Source of the DNA: Intoshia linei
Lineage: Eukaryota > Orthonectida > Rhopaluridae
Reading direction: 5' to 3'
Assembly (NCBI GenBank): GCA_001642005.1
Contig: LWCA01000142.1
Location: forward strand, 1-48,126
Length of the DNA: 48,126 nt
Part shown: one piece after another, positions 1-11,900 of the stretch
Numbering within the stretch: position 1 is the first letter of the stretch
Layout: each line of letters opens with the position of its first letter
Translations under genes and position numbers: made by a program
Notes under the pieces: generated by a model
Told to the model about the DNA's origin: nothing
The model's database searches: none
What the model saw: only the letters and a program-made list of their open reading frames with translations

Positions 1-299
1 ACTTATATTTATTTTTAGTATCTACTACCGATTTATTATACTTTTTATATTATTTTATTTAGTTGTATTTATTATTATTATATATTATATGATATGTATT
101 GTAGTAAATATCCATAGATATTTACTATTTATTAAAGATATATTAATATTCTATGTTACTATACTGTCCAAGAATCTTAATTATAATTTTAAATTATCAT
201 TGTATAATTAAACACCTACTCGAATAATCGACTTATTTACATGTATATTATACAATACATATTATTATACATTTATTATGCATATATAATTGTTAACGG

Positions 300-730
300 T
301 ATTAATATGGACTAGAGTGGTCGATTTGGTGGTACCAGAAATTTTTTTAAATATATAAATGACTAATTTGTAAAATGTAAACCGAACGAAACAAACGTCG
401 TTTGTTATTAAAGATATAGTAAAATCCAATTAATCAAAAAAATATGGGAAATGCATTTTTAACCTTGAGTTAAAGCTTAAGAGTTCGTAAAATTGGATAT
501 TTTATTTTTGAGCTGGATTAAGAGTCTTTCTCGTAAGGTTTGGTAAAATCGAATTATTCAAAACAATATCGGAAAAGATTATTGACTACAACTTAAGGAT
601 TAGGGTTGTTAAAATTAAATTTTTTATTTTTGGATGGATAAGAGGTTTTTTGTAAAATCCGATTTATCAAAAAAATATTGGAAAAAGGAGATTTTTATAC
701 AAAAGGCTTAAAAAGCTACATTAAATATTA
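300..730. repeat. hAT-derived repeat fragment with ~115-bp internal subrepeats (inverted copy)
   Basis: The phrase TAAAATCC-A/G-ATT-ATCAAAA followed by an AATAT-GGAAA block recurs near 418, 541 and 650, a spacing of about 110-122 bp. The reverse complement of this block appears in the element at 16747-17325 and, degenerately, in 41455-42411, so this is an inverted fragment of that hAT-like family. The first 300 bases are plain AT-rich sequence with no gene or repeat that I can recognise. Confidence 0.6.
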
Positions 731-795
731 TTAATGGTGAGATGCTTAAAAACTGAAACCTTAAAAATAGTTCATATAATCTTCAAATAATATAC

Positions 796-1105
796 ATAGT
801 TGGAATTATAGTAGGTGATATGACAATAACTCATTTCAATTGTATCATTATATTTAGTTGTTGTATGAGTCATATCATCACAAGCTTCAATAGATCCTAA
901 CATGTTTATTTGACCAAATAACATTCCAGAAGACGGCTTTCCAAAAGAATCCATCACTAAAATTTTATATTTACACCAAAATAATGTTGCTTTTTTCTGT
1001 GATGGTTTTAATTCTGACGACAACACTACAGTAGTTTTACAATTTTTATGACTCTTTAAAATAGTGACCGGACCATCAATCTTCTTGACTCGAGGATAGG
1101 GTATG
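796..1105 (-). CDS. NRF-6-like acyltransferase, N-terminal (NRF domain) exon; rest lies off the left edge
   Basis: This single exon encodes part of the NRF ('nose resistant to fluoxetine') domain that precedes the membrane acyltransferase-3 domain. NRF-6 family proteins are multi-pass membrane proteins linked to lipid and drug transport in nematodes and insects. The visible signature is a Cys about 40 residues upstream of WCKYKILVMDSFGKPSSG, followed by a GSIEACD motif and MSYCHI. It matches the family pattern W-x4-D-x-x-GKP-x-SG ... GS-x-x-C ... YC. The acceptor is TTAAG before C-ATA-CCC and the donor is GTATAT at 795-794, ending in phase 0. That is the same donor position and phase as the homologous exon at 7294-7448, so the two are paralogues. 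Downstream exons would lie left of 796, but I see none in 1-795, which is mostly repeat. It could be a complete neighbour gene cut by the window or a broken copy. Confidence 0.65.
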
Positions 1106-2192
1106 CTTAAAATAAAAACCTATTTAAACTATAAATTAAAATAATTAATAAAAAAATAACAAAAAATCAAGAGTCAGATAAAGGTCAATGACGCGTAGGA
1201 TTTGGCGCGTGGTATGTATTTTTGGCGATCATAGGTCATTAAAATTTTTTCAAATATCCCTAATTAATCCCAAAATTCTACCCTTATTACTTATTTAGAC
1301 AAAATTTTTAATTCGTTTTGTTTTGTTTTGTTTAGTTTATTTATATTTTATAAATATAACCAATATGCTTTTGAGAATTAACATTTCAAATATTTGTGAA
1401 AATTACCACGATAAAAAAGATTTTTGTCTTTCCAAATGGAATATAAATCATTACGACATCCATGTGAAAATTTATCACATTTTATTATTGAAAAAAATGC
1501 AATAAATGATAAAATAATTTTCATCTTTTTATTCTTTTACTAGGATTTGACTTAACGATATTTTATTTTAGTTGTGTAAACTTTACATTAAACATTTAGA
1601 TTTCATTGTTTACACATTAATCTTTAGTTAATTCAAACCGTTGGAAAACCAAATACATGTATACTAAATGCAGTGGCGACTCGTAGACAAAATAATTGGT
1701 GGGGCTACAAAAAAAATAGATATTATTTAAAAAAATTATTTATTTATAAATTTCATTCGATAGTTTTTTCATGTTACAAACTCTTCAGTGACAGTGTCGT
1801 TAAAATGTTCAATAGAAATTACAAATTATGTGTAATGTATTGAATTTTAATATGGCTATTACACTGTTGATTAATGATAATAAACATTAATGATATTATT
1901 ACATTTTACTATTTTTAAACACTTGAAAGTTTAATAGAGGGGGATATACATATGATAAATATCCAGTTCTAAAGCTTATTAATAAACTTGTAATTATGCC
2001 AGTTAAAATTCCTATCATTGGTTTTTTAAATTGAAAATTTGAAATGTAAAGCATACATGTATATAAATAATTTTCTGTATATCAGAGCTTTTATAATACG
2101 GATGCTTGTGATGATCGATATAATTAATTTAGTAGAGGTCATCAAAAAATTCAAAAATTTAAACTTTACGACATAAATTTGATGTCATACAG

Positions 2193-2490
2193 CAGGGGTC
2201 GGCAACCTTTTGCATCTCGCGAGCTACTTTTTTTATCAAAAAATTCTACGAATCGCGTTTTTGAAGATTTACACACTATAAATTTCAATTTTAACTGAAG
2301 AGAAAAGGTTCTAGTATATTCAACAAAATAATATATTAAAACGATCTGAAAATTTAAAACTAAAATGATTATAATGAGCCAATTATGGTAGAAAAGTGTT
2401 TAAAAGTTGAAAAATTTAAAAATAAATAATTTACATATTTACTCACAGGGCCACTAAAATTATTTTGTAGCCACTGGTTGCCGACCCCTG
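2193..2490. mobile_element. Non-autonomous hAT element (298 bp)
   Basis: Inverted termini CAGGGGTCGGCAACC (left) and its complement GGTTGCCGACCCCTG (right) bound a 298-bp AT-rich element. The flanks TCATACAG and TCATAAAA form a decayed 8-bp target duplication (6 of 8 match), as expected of hAT transposons. It has no coding capacity. A worn copy of the same family lies at about 4405-4735. Confidence 0.85.
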
Positions 2491-2744
2491 TCATAAAAAT
2501 TTAAAAAACTATTATATTAACATTTTTAAATGACAATAAAAGATTACTTGTATAATATTATTATTATTATTATCGGGGCAGATATAAAACATAGCCATCG
2601 CATACACTATACAATTAAATATGTATATTGTAGACTAGTTAAGGTAATTAATATTATCAAGTATTAATATAATTGTAACAGTTGTATTATATATTAATAT
2701 TATGATTATGTATATTTAAAAATTGTATTAATAATATTTAATAC

Positions 2745-5700
2745 CCCTGGACCGTTTATGTCGTATATATTTTGAATAAAAAAATATTTTTTCCACGCAG
2801 AAATATCACAATAATACAAGCCTCTTTGACCTACGTCATATTCGTATTGATGTTCGTCATCAATCAAGAAATATAAATATATTACGATCGTCATATAATA
2901 CATTGGCAATAATCTGAATAATTATAATAATTCAATAATTATTTAAACTTAAAATTTTAAAGTATATAAATCGACACTATATTAAAACTTACTTTAAAAA
3001 GCGGTTTAAATAGTAATCTATCCAATGAATCCGAATCGAGTCTATTTTTTTAAATATACAAAACAGTGTATATGAACTGAGAAAAGATCTATCATATTTA
3101 TTATTATCACATTAAAGTGTAATGATTACACCTTTAAACTATAAATTATAAAGTTACAAAATTACGAAATAACAAAAAATGTGTCAGCATGAAAAAAAAT
3201 TGCAAAACGAAATAAGCAAATAGGGCATTCTTAACGTCCAGGATTTAATTTGATATTCATAAAATAATGGATTAGCTAAATTGTATCAATTAATGGCATT
3301 TAATATTTATTATTTATTAACGCAAGTTATTTTTTTATTATTTTTCAAATTCTATCTTAAAACCTGGGATGTGGAGAGCGAACAGTGGAATGGGGTAAAT
3401 GAAAAATAAAAATAAAACATTGCCATATGAAATTTTTAAATTGACTCATTTTATTATGAATCGTTGAAACTGGCAAGTTTCAACTACCAATATGGTGAAA
3501 GTCTAAATTAATATTTAAATACCCTGATAATCATTGTCTATTGGGACGGTGTACGTTAAATATGGCGATTATCATAATATCCAAGAGTTCAGTATGTTAT
3601 AAAATTATTTTATATGTTATTTAATAGAACGTATAAACACTTACGAGCATTAGACATTCTATCTGAAATATAATGACCGTATATTATCCCCAAAGCACCA
3701 ATAACTCGAAGTCTGTATATTACAGTTATTTCTTTATCACTTTTATTTACATCTTGAACATTAAAAATCAATTTCATGTTGTGTATTAATGAAAATGATT
3801 TCAAATGTTGACTTGTCGGCACTAAAATAAAATTAATAAATCATCATAAAGTTGTAATTTATAAGTGATGTTCTGGATATGCCTGCGTCGCCCGAAGAAG
3901 AAAATGCTTTTTTAAGCGTTTAATTATAATTGGATTGTTTTTAAGATTATAGACGCATTTTCTATATTCAATTAAAAAATCTGTCTCGAAATTAACAAGT
4001 CAATCCTCGGCAGAACTGCTGTTTGAAAGCAGAGCTAGTTATATATTTTATAACTATAACTAGGGCTGTTTTCATTAAAAAAAAAATTTGGGGTTTTGGT
4101 TTTGAAGATATATTTTTTTTAATTTAAATATATGATAATGTTTATGGTTTTAAAATCCGTATCAGAGTATATATATTTTTTTTAATTCTCGAACACGTTT
4201 AATTTAAAAAAAACAATTGGGCTTTTTTACACGTAAGATATGAGTTTGGGAGGTTGGAATTTATTTTGCTAACACCTCCGGAAAAAACTGTAATTGAAAT
4301 GTGGAATTTATAAAATTTCAAGACTGGTAGTTATTGAAATAAACAGGAACACACAGATACACAAACAAATATTGTGTAGCATATTATATAAGTTAGGATA
4401 AACAACAAGGATCGGAAACCTTTTGCATTTCATGGGTTACTTTTTTATATCAATAAATTCTATGGCCCCGTTTTTCAAATTTCCACGTGATAAATTTTAA
4501 TTGTAACAAAACAGAAACGGTTCTAATATATTAAACAAAATAAAATTCAGGACAATCTGAAAATTCACTATTAAAATGATTATAATGAGCCAATTAGTAG
4601 AAAATATATAAAACGGTGTTTAAAAGTTAAAAAATTTAAAAATAAATAATTTACTCATTTACATTTACTAAATAAATATTTGCTCAACGGGCCATAAAAA
4701 TTATTCAGTGGGCCATTGGTTGCTGAGACCTAATTTACAATATAATATATAATTGAATTATATATGTTACATTTATAAACGTAATGATTTATCGTGTAGT
4801 ACAAAGTCGCAAAAATCTAAATTAACAGCAATGTTATTATAAATATACTAAAAAAATAAAATAAATACATGGTATGGTGGGCCGTTATTTTATTTACCAT
4901 ATATAAAAATTCCCATTACCAAAAAATTTTGTTTCAAATTTAAATTAAAATTACAACAATGATTACTACAAGTAATACAACTTTGTTATTATCATTTTTA
5001 TATTTATTACAATCCTTTGAAATATTGGTAAAATTCACCTGAATATGTTTATAAAGTGCTGATTCCGTTAATTATTAATACACAATTGGTATTTTTAAGT
5101 ATTTATTAAATTCGTACTGAATATATATTATCACATTGAAAATGACAAAATAGGTCATTATAATTTTATTTTTTATGAAATTTATGCTATTTATGACAAT
5201 TTTTAGGATTGGACTGTTTTTACTTTATTTTAATATTATACACACATTCTGTCTAATAAATTAAAAAAATGGGATGACAATTGTTTTTAAAATTCTTTAC
5301 ACAAATGTTAACAAACAAAATTAAGATGGAATAATTCACTTTAAAGTAAAAAGTAATGTGATATTAAGGTTCCACCTGAAACAAGTTTGCAAACCACTCC
5401 TTTAAATAATTGATAATAGTGAATAGTAGGATTTTCAACTTCCATTAATTTTTTTGGTAGAATAAAAATGTGCCATCAGCAGAGCTAGGTGCTGTTTTTA
5501 TATAGTACATAACAGTCAACCTAATGTAGCATATGATGTAGTATAAATATAATAAACTAACAATAAAATATTACATCAAAATAATATGTTGATAACTAAA
5601 GTATGCCAATTCGATTGTTAAATTTGGTCTGCACTGAATATGCACTAGTTTAAAAATAATAAGACTACAAGTATTACAAAATAATTAAAATAAAATAAAA

Positions 5701-7448
5701 ATGAAATAAATAGTCAAGCCATAAAAGTTCAATTGTGACTTTAAAATGATTTCGGAATTTCAATAAACCAAATTCATAATAATTATAATACACATTCAAT
5801 AAAATGTATATTGCACAATGCAGAGATAGACAAACATTTTCTCAACGCCACTGATAGGATATAGTGCCGTCTATTCACATTTTCATAATAGTAAAAAAAT
5901 TTTTCGCAATCCTTCGAAAAATTTTCCTAGAAAAGTTATTCTTTATTTGATTAAAAAGCAGAATGTTAATTTACATTATTATTTGAAAAAATGTTTTATA
6001 AAAAAATGAAAGTATCGTGTCACATTAATCAACTGTAGTAATGTATGTATTTAAATTTTCTAATTTTAATTTTTTTTAAAATTAGGACGTCTACATTGTT
6101 TAATCAATCATTTATCACCTAAATATTAAAAATAACAGTTGCAAATAACATTGGTCATCATAATTTTGAAATACTAAAGAAAGTTTCTAACATTACCTAT
6201 TAATAAATTAAAATATTAGGGCCTAATATTTGTAGATCTGGGTCATATGACCCCTAGCACCTGTTCACAGCACTGGTCAGTGGTCAAATTATGATCAAAA
6301 ATATGTATAAACTATTTAAACTGAATTTGGGAAGTGATATCAATTTTGTCATTAGAATCTAATGATTAGATTTCATTTATGTAATTACGTGGTATATTTA
6401 GAATATTTCCAATCGCTTCCACGTTACTCTGTAGATTCGATATACAATTATAAGGTACACACATACCATATTTAGGATTCATCTAAATTTCGAGTTATAA
6501 TAGTTTTCATCCATATTTCAATATTAATATCATAAATAAATTTTTCACAGTGACCCACAATTTTAAATATACAAATCCCATTGACCCTAAAAAATAATAA
6601 AGGGTGTACCATTTAGAACAGTGCACTTGTTAAAACATTTCATATTATGAGTGCACCAACGAAATAAATAACAAATCAACTGTATAAAAACAACTTCATA
6701 TTAATTTTTTGAAATGTTAACTACGAGTGAAAGAATATTTCTTGTCGAGCTATTAAATTAATAATTAATCGAGTTTAAAATATTCACCAATGTCTCGTTA
6801 TCTAACGCCAAGTGATTTTTATTTGTGGGGAACAATAAAATGTAAAATTTATAAAAATTCCCCTTCAAATATAGAATCCCTAAAAACCAATATCATCAAC
6901 AGTATTAACTCAATTAGCACTCTAAAATTATCTAATGTTTACAACAATTTCCTTAAACGCATTGATTTATGTATCCAATCTGATGGTGGAACATTTATTG
7001 TAAATTAAATAATTTTATTATTAAGCAAATTTAATTGTTACTATTATATTATTAAAAATATAGTGAAAATCTTTTTTGATAAATTTCTTAATTTCAAGTG
7101 CACTTTTTTAAATGGTACACACTGGAGTTTGTAAATGTACCAAATACAAGTGTAATTTAAATTGTAAGTAGTCAGAAGAATTTTTCCCGGTTCTAATAAT
7201 GCCTCAATAATCTAAAAAAAATCACGGACCCTGGGCCAAGGGGTCCATAGGGAACACTTTGGCGCGACTGGTCTACAATGTATATAACATTACATATGCT
7301 GAAGAAGAATATACAATTTGACAATAATTCATTTCGACTGAAGCAGTAATATTTGAAATATTAAGATCACTGCAAGCCTCTATTGATCCGTGCATGTTAA
7401 GTTGTTCATATAATATCCCTGAAGATGGTTTTCCAAAAGAATCAATAA
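2745..7448 (-). CDS. NRF-6-like acyltransferase-3 membrane protein (partial model)
   Basis: Six exons can be placed: 7294-7448, 6389-6482, 3645-3821, 3166-3229, 2993-3076 and 2745-2913. Each has GT...AG borders and all join in phase (0,1,1,2,2,0). The first carries the NRF motif DSFGKPSSG ... GSIEAC ... MNYC, and the second carries the conserved Cys pair in GMCVPYNC. The third matches the start of the acyltransferase-3 domain: FSLIHNMKLIF, then YRLRVIGALGIIYGHY with the key His. The fourth has DTFFVIS, and the fifth and sixth give YLNRFLK-LLPMYY and CDISAWKKYFFIQNIYDIN, equivalent to the RLTP-Y and C-x4-WW-x-N-LLYINN blocks of the family. Missing are the start exon, an expected transmembrane exon between 6389 and 3821, and the C-terminal membrane helices below 2745. 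The exon at 3166-3229 uses a weak TTAAG acceptor and is the least certain. The gene may be incomplete or inactive. Intron 6483-7293 holds the mariner relic. Confidence 0.7.
4063..4392 (-). repeat. Interspersed repeat family R1, reverse partial copy
   Basis: Read in reverse complement this stretch begins TTATATAATATGCTACAC, followed by TTTGTTTGTGT, TTATTTCAATAACTACCAG and TTTCAATTACAGTT. The same ordered blocks occur at about 12875-13455, 22150-22625 and 24105-24560. I recognise no coding capacity or inverted termini. It lies in the long intron between exons of the NRF-6-like gene. Confidence 0.7.
5368..5530 (+). repeat. Interspersed repeat family R2, copy 1
   Basis: Blocks GGTTCCACCTGAAACAAGTT, TTGATAATAGTGAATAGTAG, GCAGAGCTAGG and AGTACATAACAGTCAACCTA occur in the same order at 32633-32802. 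A shorter piece (GGCAGAGCTAGG ... TAGTACAAAACA) lies at about 28250-28320. The type is unknown. The rest of the 3830-6388 interval, outside R1 and R2 and the worn hAT copy at 4405-4735, shows no exon that I can support. Confidence 0.6.
6600..7130 (+). mobile_element. Tc1/mariner deletion derivative keeping only the transposase C-terminus
   Basis: The left end AGGGTGTACCATTT...AGTGCACTTG and the right end CAAGTGCACTTTTT...GGTACACACT are inverted repeats of about 28 bp. Between them, 6790-7008 encodes 72 residues ending a mariner-type transposase: LTPSDFYLWG followed by KIYKNSP and C-IQSDGGTF. These match the third catalytic Asp region (PDLxPxDFFLWG) and the C-terminal tail of mariner transposases. 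The first two catalytic Asp regions are absent, so this is an internally deleted non-autonomous copy. A clear TA duplication is not preserved. Confidence 0.85.
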
Positions 7449-8361
7449 CTAAATATTAACGTAATTAATATTCCAATATGTCTTTGCATCTGAGTAAATC
7501 AGTTTATATCAGTAATTTGCAATCTGTGGATATTTATCCATATGTGGGTAATTTGATATTTTTCATGCGTAATCGTGAAATTCGTTCTAAAAAAATAAGA
7601 CATTTTTTTAGTTTTTTTTGCGTCGCATGCACAGTAACGTATAAAACATATTTTTTCTTAAATTATATAATAATGTATCATTTTACATGACTCATGTAAT
7701 AAATGAATATTGATTGATAATATTTTAGTATAGAAATAAATGATGTTAAAGAGCCGCAAATTGCGGCCCGCAATCTGTATTATTTACGAATATATAAAAT
7801 TGACTGTGGTGTAGTTTATTTCAAAAATTAACTGTTCTAGAATTTAAAAAAATCAATTTTCTAGTATCATTTTGTCTTATTAATGATTTCAAGAGCAAGT
7901 TAAATTTTCATATATTGAGTTCTTCATAGTTAAAAACCCAATTTCCCCTTTTTATAAAAGTAAGAAATTATATACATATATTCTAGAAATAAGAGTTTTA
8001 AAAAATTTATATAGCTTTTATTCTAAGAACCTGGCCATTCAACATGCAGTTAAAAAATAATGGGGTAATATCAAAATAAGGACTATAATATGGGTAATTT
8101 AGTAAAAAAGGTTGGAAAAGCTAGTCTATATCAATACAATTCGGTACAGAATTGGTACTACACAACATATATTGTAATTCTCTTATCTGTATAATTTTTT
8201 TTGTTTTTGATTTAAAAATAATTATACAGTAAACTCTATTTATAAGAACACTTTCTATAAAAACATATTTGAACATTTCCATAGTTTACTAAACTTTCTG
8301 CATTAATTCACTAACATTTTCATTATGTACTAAAATTTAATCTAAACTTGAGACTAGACTA

Positions 8362-8462
8362 AAGTGGCCAGAAAAAATACGTACTATCAATTTTAGTTTA
8401 TTTGATCATAAATGTAAAGCCAAAACTATCCAATCTATGATAACGAATAAAAATTTAACTGT
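8362..8462 (+). mobile_element. Half copy of a fold-back Tc1/mariner MITE
   Basis: TA followed by AAGTGGCCAGAAAAAATAC, then CAATTTTAGTTTATTTG and AAATGTAAAGCCAAAACTA, matches the left arm of the complete fold-back element at 23835-24002. The right arm is missing. The rest of 7449-8973 shows no gene and has AT-rich sequence only. An isolated hAT-like terminus, GCCGCAAATTGCGGCCCGC, lies near 7753-7771. Confidence 0.7.
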
Positions 8463-8946
8463 AAACTAATGTTCGACTATATATATAAGAACAACTCAAA
8501 CACTGTTCTTAGACAAAGTTTATTGTATTTTGCTTTAGATGTGCTATTTTCCATTAAAAATCTTTTACTACAATAAATAATATTTATTAAATACCCACCT
8601 AATATGTAAATAAATGTTTTAAATTTGTATAATTATGAAAATAATGTTATTTGGTAGTACCCGATATATTTAAATTTGTTCAAAATGTATAAAGATAAAA
8701 TAAATGGGAAAATCAAAAAGGTTGAAAAACGGGAAACGATAAATAAATAAGGTTTAAAAACAAAAATAAAAAAATAAAAAAACCTAAAAAAAGCTATTTC
8801 TTATCATAATAAATATATTGCAAATCATGAATACATTCCTCAGTAAGTTTGTCTCCTCTTACATCAATTAAAAAAACAATTCAAGCAAAGCAAAAATACA
8901 TCAATCTACTAAATTTCAAAATATATAAAGTTGATAATGTAAACAA

Positions 8947-8952
8947 TTTATT
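8947..8952 (-). terminator. Canonical polyadenylation signal of the DEG/ENaC gene
   Basis: AATAAA on the minus strand lies 22 nt past the channel stop codon (8974-8976). It fits the 3' end of that transcript and marks its likely terminus. Confidence 0.6.
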
Positions 8953-8973
8953 AACCAAATGAAACAAAATAAT

Positions 8974-11900
8974 TTATTTGGAAGATAACAAAATACCCTT
9001 CTTGTTATACAATGGTGGAGGAGAGATTTCTGAAAATATACTTTTTTGACCATTCAATACGTCTCTATCGATATCAATGATACTTTCTTGTGGTTTTTTC
9101 ATTTTTTCAAGTGTATTAATTGGTTCAATTGCGCTAGATTTATTTACACAGGAGCAAGAACATTTACAAACACGTGTGTAAAATAAATCTGAGATTAATT
9201 CAAAAAATTCAAAAATTGTCATTGCTGAGAATCCAATATACAATCCCAAAATACCACCAACATCGGATATTAAAGAAAAGAACTAATTTTTAATAAAATT
9301 AATGATTCGAATAAAATAGATTAAAATTTTGTACCAAATATGACGGTTCTTCAATAATAGTTTCATAGTTAAATTCTTGATAATAAATATTTATCTTTAA
9401 AATGTTATCAGAGAATGTGTCTTTTTCAGGTGTATCGGATATAATGGCATCCAATCCAGGTTTAGTTTTTAAGTCTTTTCTTAGTTTTTTCTAATTTCTC
9501 AAATTAAATTAAATAATGATATAATTGAATTATATCAGTTAAACTGTACCGTCTAATCCAGGGGTGCACAACCTTTCCAATAAATCAGCCGAAAAATTAC
9601 TTTATTCATTGATACTACGGTCGCACTTTAATTTTACATTACAAAAATTTACTTTGATATTGAGAAGTAATTTTGAGAAGTCAAAAATGTAACTTTGATA
9701 AAAATATTTTTAATTGCCCTTAAATAAAATCTGTTTTAAACTATTTTATTTTGACGTAAAATGGTATATTTCATTGCATTGTAATGCAACCACAAAATTT
9801 AATTAAGTCATTTTATCAAGATGCCCATTGTGGATATGCTTATATAGTTATAAAGGTTCGAAATATTTCCCATCTTAACAATGCCAACATTTTAATCGGT
9901 CAATTCTTCCATTATTGCAACTATCATGTTCCACTATGTAATGGGATATTGCACTATGATCAAATGGATTACCCACTGCAGCACATAAACGCTTTAACGG
10001 CCGCAGGTTGTACTCCCCTGGTCTAATCATTCAAAATTCAAATTTTAAACATACGTTCTATAGACATGATTTAGAAACTAATTTTTAATTTTTTGTGTTA
10101 TCATTTTTTACATTATTAATACATGTCATGTCATGTTATTCAACTTTTTTTAGAACTCATTTTTTAAAATTATTAACGGATGTAATGTTAAAAATCTTCA
10201 AAAAGGTAAAATAATCAAAGTGATTATAATATTTAGTCCAACGTTGAGGTGAGGGGTATTTAAATTTAATTTAATTTAATTTAATTTCATTTTGTGGTTT
10301 ACTTCGTATTTTAATGAAGGCCATTTATAAGATGATAAAATGGAGCTATATGCTGTTTCTCTAAATTTACATTTTTATTTGAGAAATATTAGTATTACTG
10401 GCACGGAGAGGGACATGAACAATTTAATTTGTTTTGATTGAATAATGTTGATACTGAATCCATGCAGGTTTCTAAATAAAGTCATTTTATAATGAAAAGA
10501 TTAAACAGTTCATTGTTCTAAGCCCGTGTGTCCCAACCTTTTATACCACATTACCCATAGTATAGTAATTATTTTGATATTATCAACAATATTTTTTTAA
10601 CTGCATATTGGATGGCCAGGTTTTTAGGATAAGAGCCATATAGATTTTTTAATAATTAAATAAAAATTTTTAAAAAACTAATTTCACCAAATATATAAAA
10701 TAGTTTTTGATTTTTACGTATTATAACGTATTGAGTATTACGTACAAAAAGAAAATATCTTATCTTGTAGAAAAAGGGTTGTTGGTTGAACTAAATTGGT
10801 TCCGCGCATGTTTTAATAATGACATTTAATAAATAAATATACTTTCGATTTCATCAGTGTATTTACAATTTTTGACATCTCTGTAGCCAAATGCGCTGCC
10901 ATATTTAGGAACTTCGTAGGTGGCACAATTGCATGTATCTATTAAATGTTTTTGGAGGCAAGTTTTAAGGCAAGACTACGTTTATTGTATTCTTTCAATA
11001 TAAAATGTATAAATTTGAAATTTACTGGAGTATTGTATCGAATTGGATATAATTCTTCATAAATATTATTAGTAATGTTGCTAACTTTAATATCCACGCA
11101 TGAACCATATGGAAAACCTTGTCGGCTAATACTTGTTTTTTTAATGGCTAATGAAGTTAAAGATCCAGGTTGAACACTGTAACCTAAAATGTGTAACTTT
11201 ATTATGATTTATTGCATTTTATAAAGTAAATATTCTTATCCCAACCATTTTTACTTAAATCACACCAATTTTACTAAAAATCCACTTTCACCTTCCTTTT
11301 ATGGAAAATTCTACTTTTACTTACTCGTAATCAGGGATTGGAATTAATTGATTGCAACCAATTTAATTGCAATTAATTGGTAAAAATTATTGAAAAATAT
11401 CATAATCAATTTAAAAAACTGTCATATGGTTATAATGAATACTAGGATGTTGTTTGTTCGAAGTACATCAAAGTCAAACTAGTAGGTTAAATACATCATT
11501 TTTCTGTTCATTAATTAATTTTTTTATCCAACCAATCGTCAATAAAAGGATTCAATTTATATTTTTTCAGTTATATAAAAAAAACCAATTAATTGAAAAT
11601 TATCTTTTTATTTTTATTAATTGAAAAATTAATATTTAGCAAACAATTAATTGGTTTATACAATATAATTAATTGCAATCAATTATTTCCAATCCCTGTT
11701 TGTAAGTGAAAAATCCAGTTTTATTAACCCTTAAGGGAAAAGTCCTGTCGCAAACAATTTCTGAAAAAGTATGCGTTTGTAACAATTCCAATCATCGATT
11801 ATAAGTTGATTAAGTGCACGCATTACAAAATCTTTTCTAAGAAAAAAAAAGCTACCATGTTTTCGATGTCTATCGTGAAAAAAAGATTGGATGTAATTGA

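Noticed and set aside
1950-2020. Minus-strand peptide PMIGILTGIITSLLISF that could be a C-terminal helix of the acyltransferase
   Set aside because: No AG acceptor lies before it in frame, and hydrophobic peptides are common in AT-rich sequence.
8808-8875. Minus-strand peptide with DKLTEECIHDLQYIYYDKK resembling the start of an NRF domain
   Set aside because: It ends in a stop with no GT donor nearby and has no firm acceptor; chance or a dead exon.
9784-10026. 80-codon plus-strand frame
   Set aside because: It lies within a hAT element with perfect target duplications and has no transposase motif.
10960-11030. Apparent one-base frameshift in the channel gene
   Set aside because: A 50-nt GT...AG intron (10976-11025) removes it and restores the conserved Cys spacing (YNTPSCLKTCLQ).
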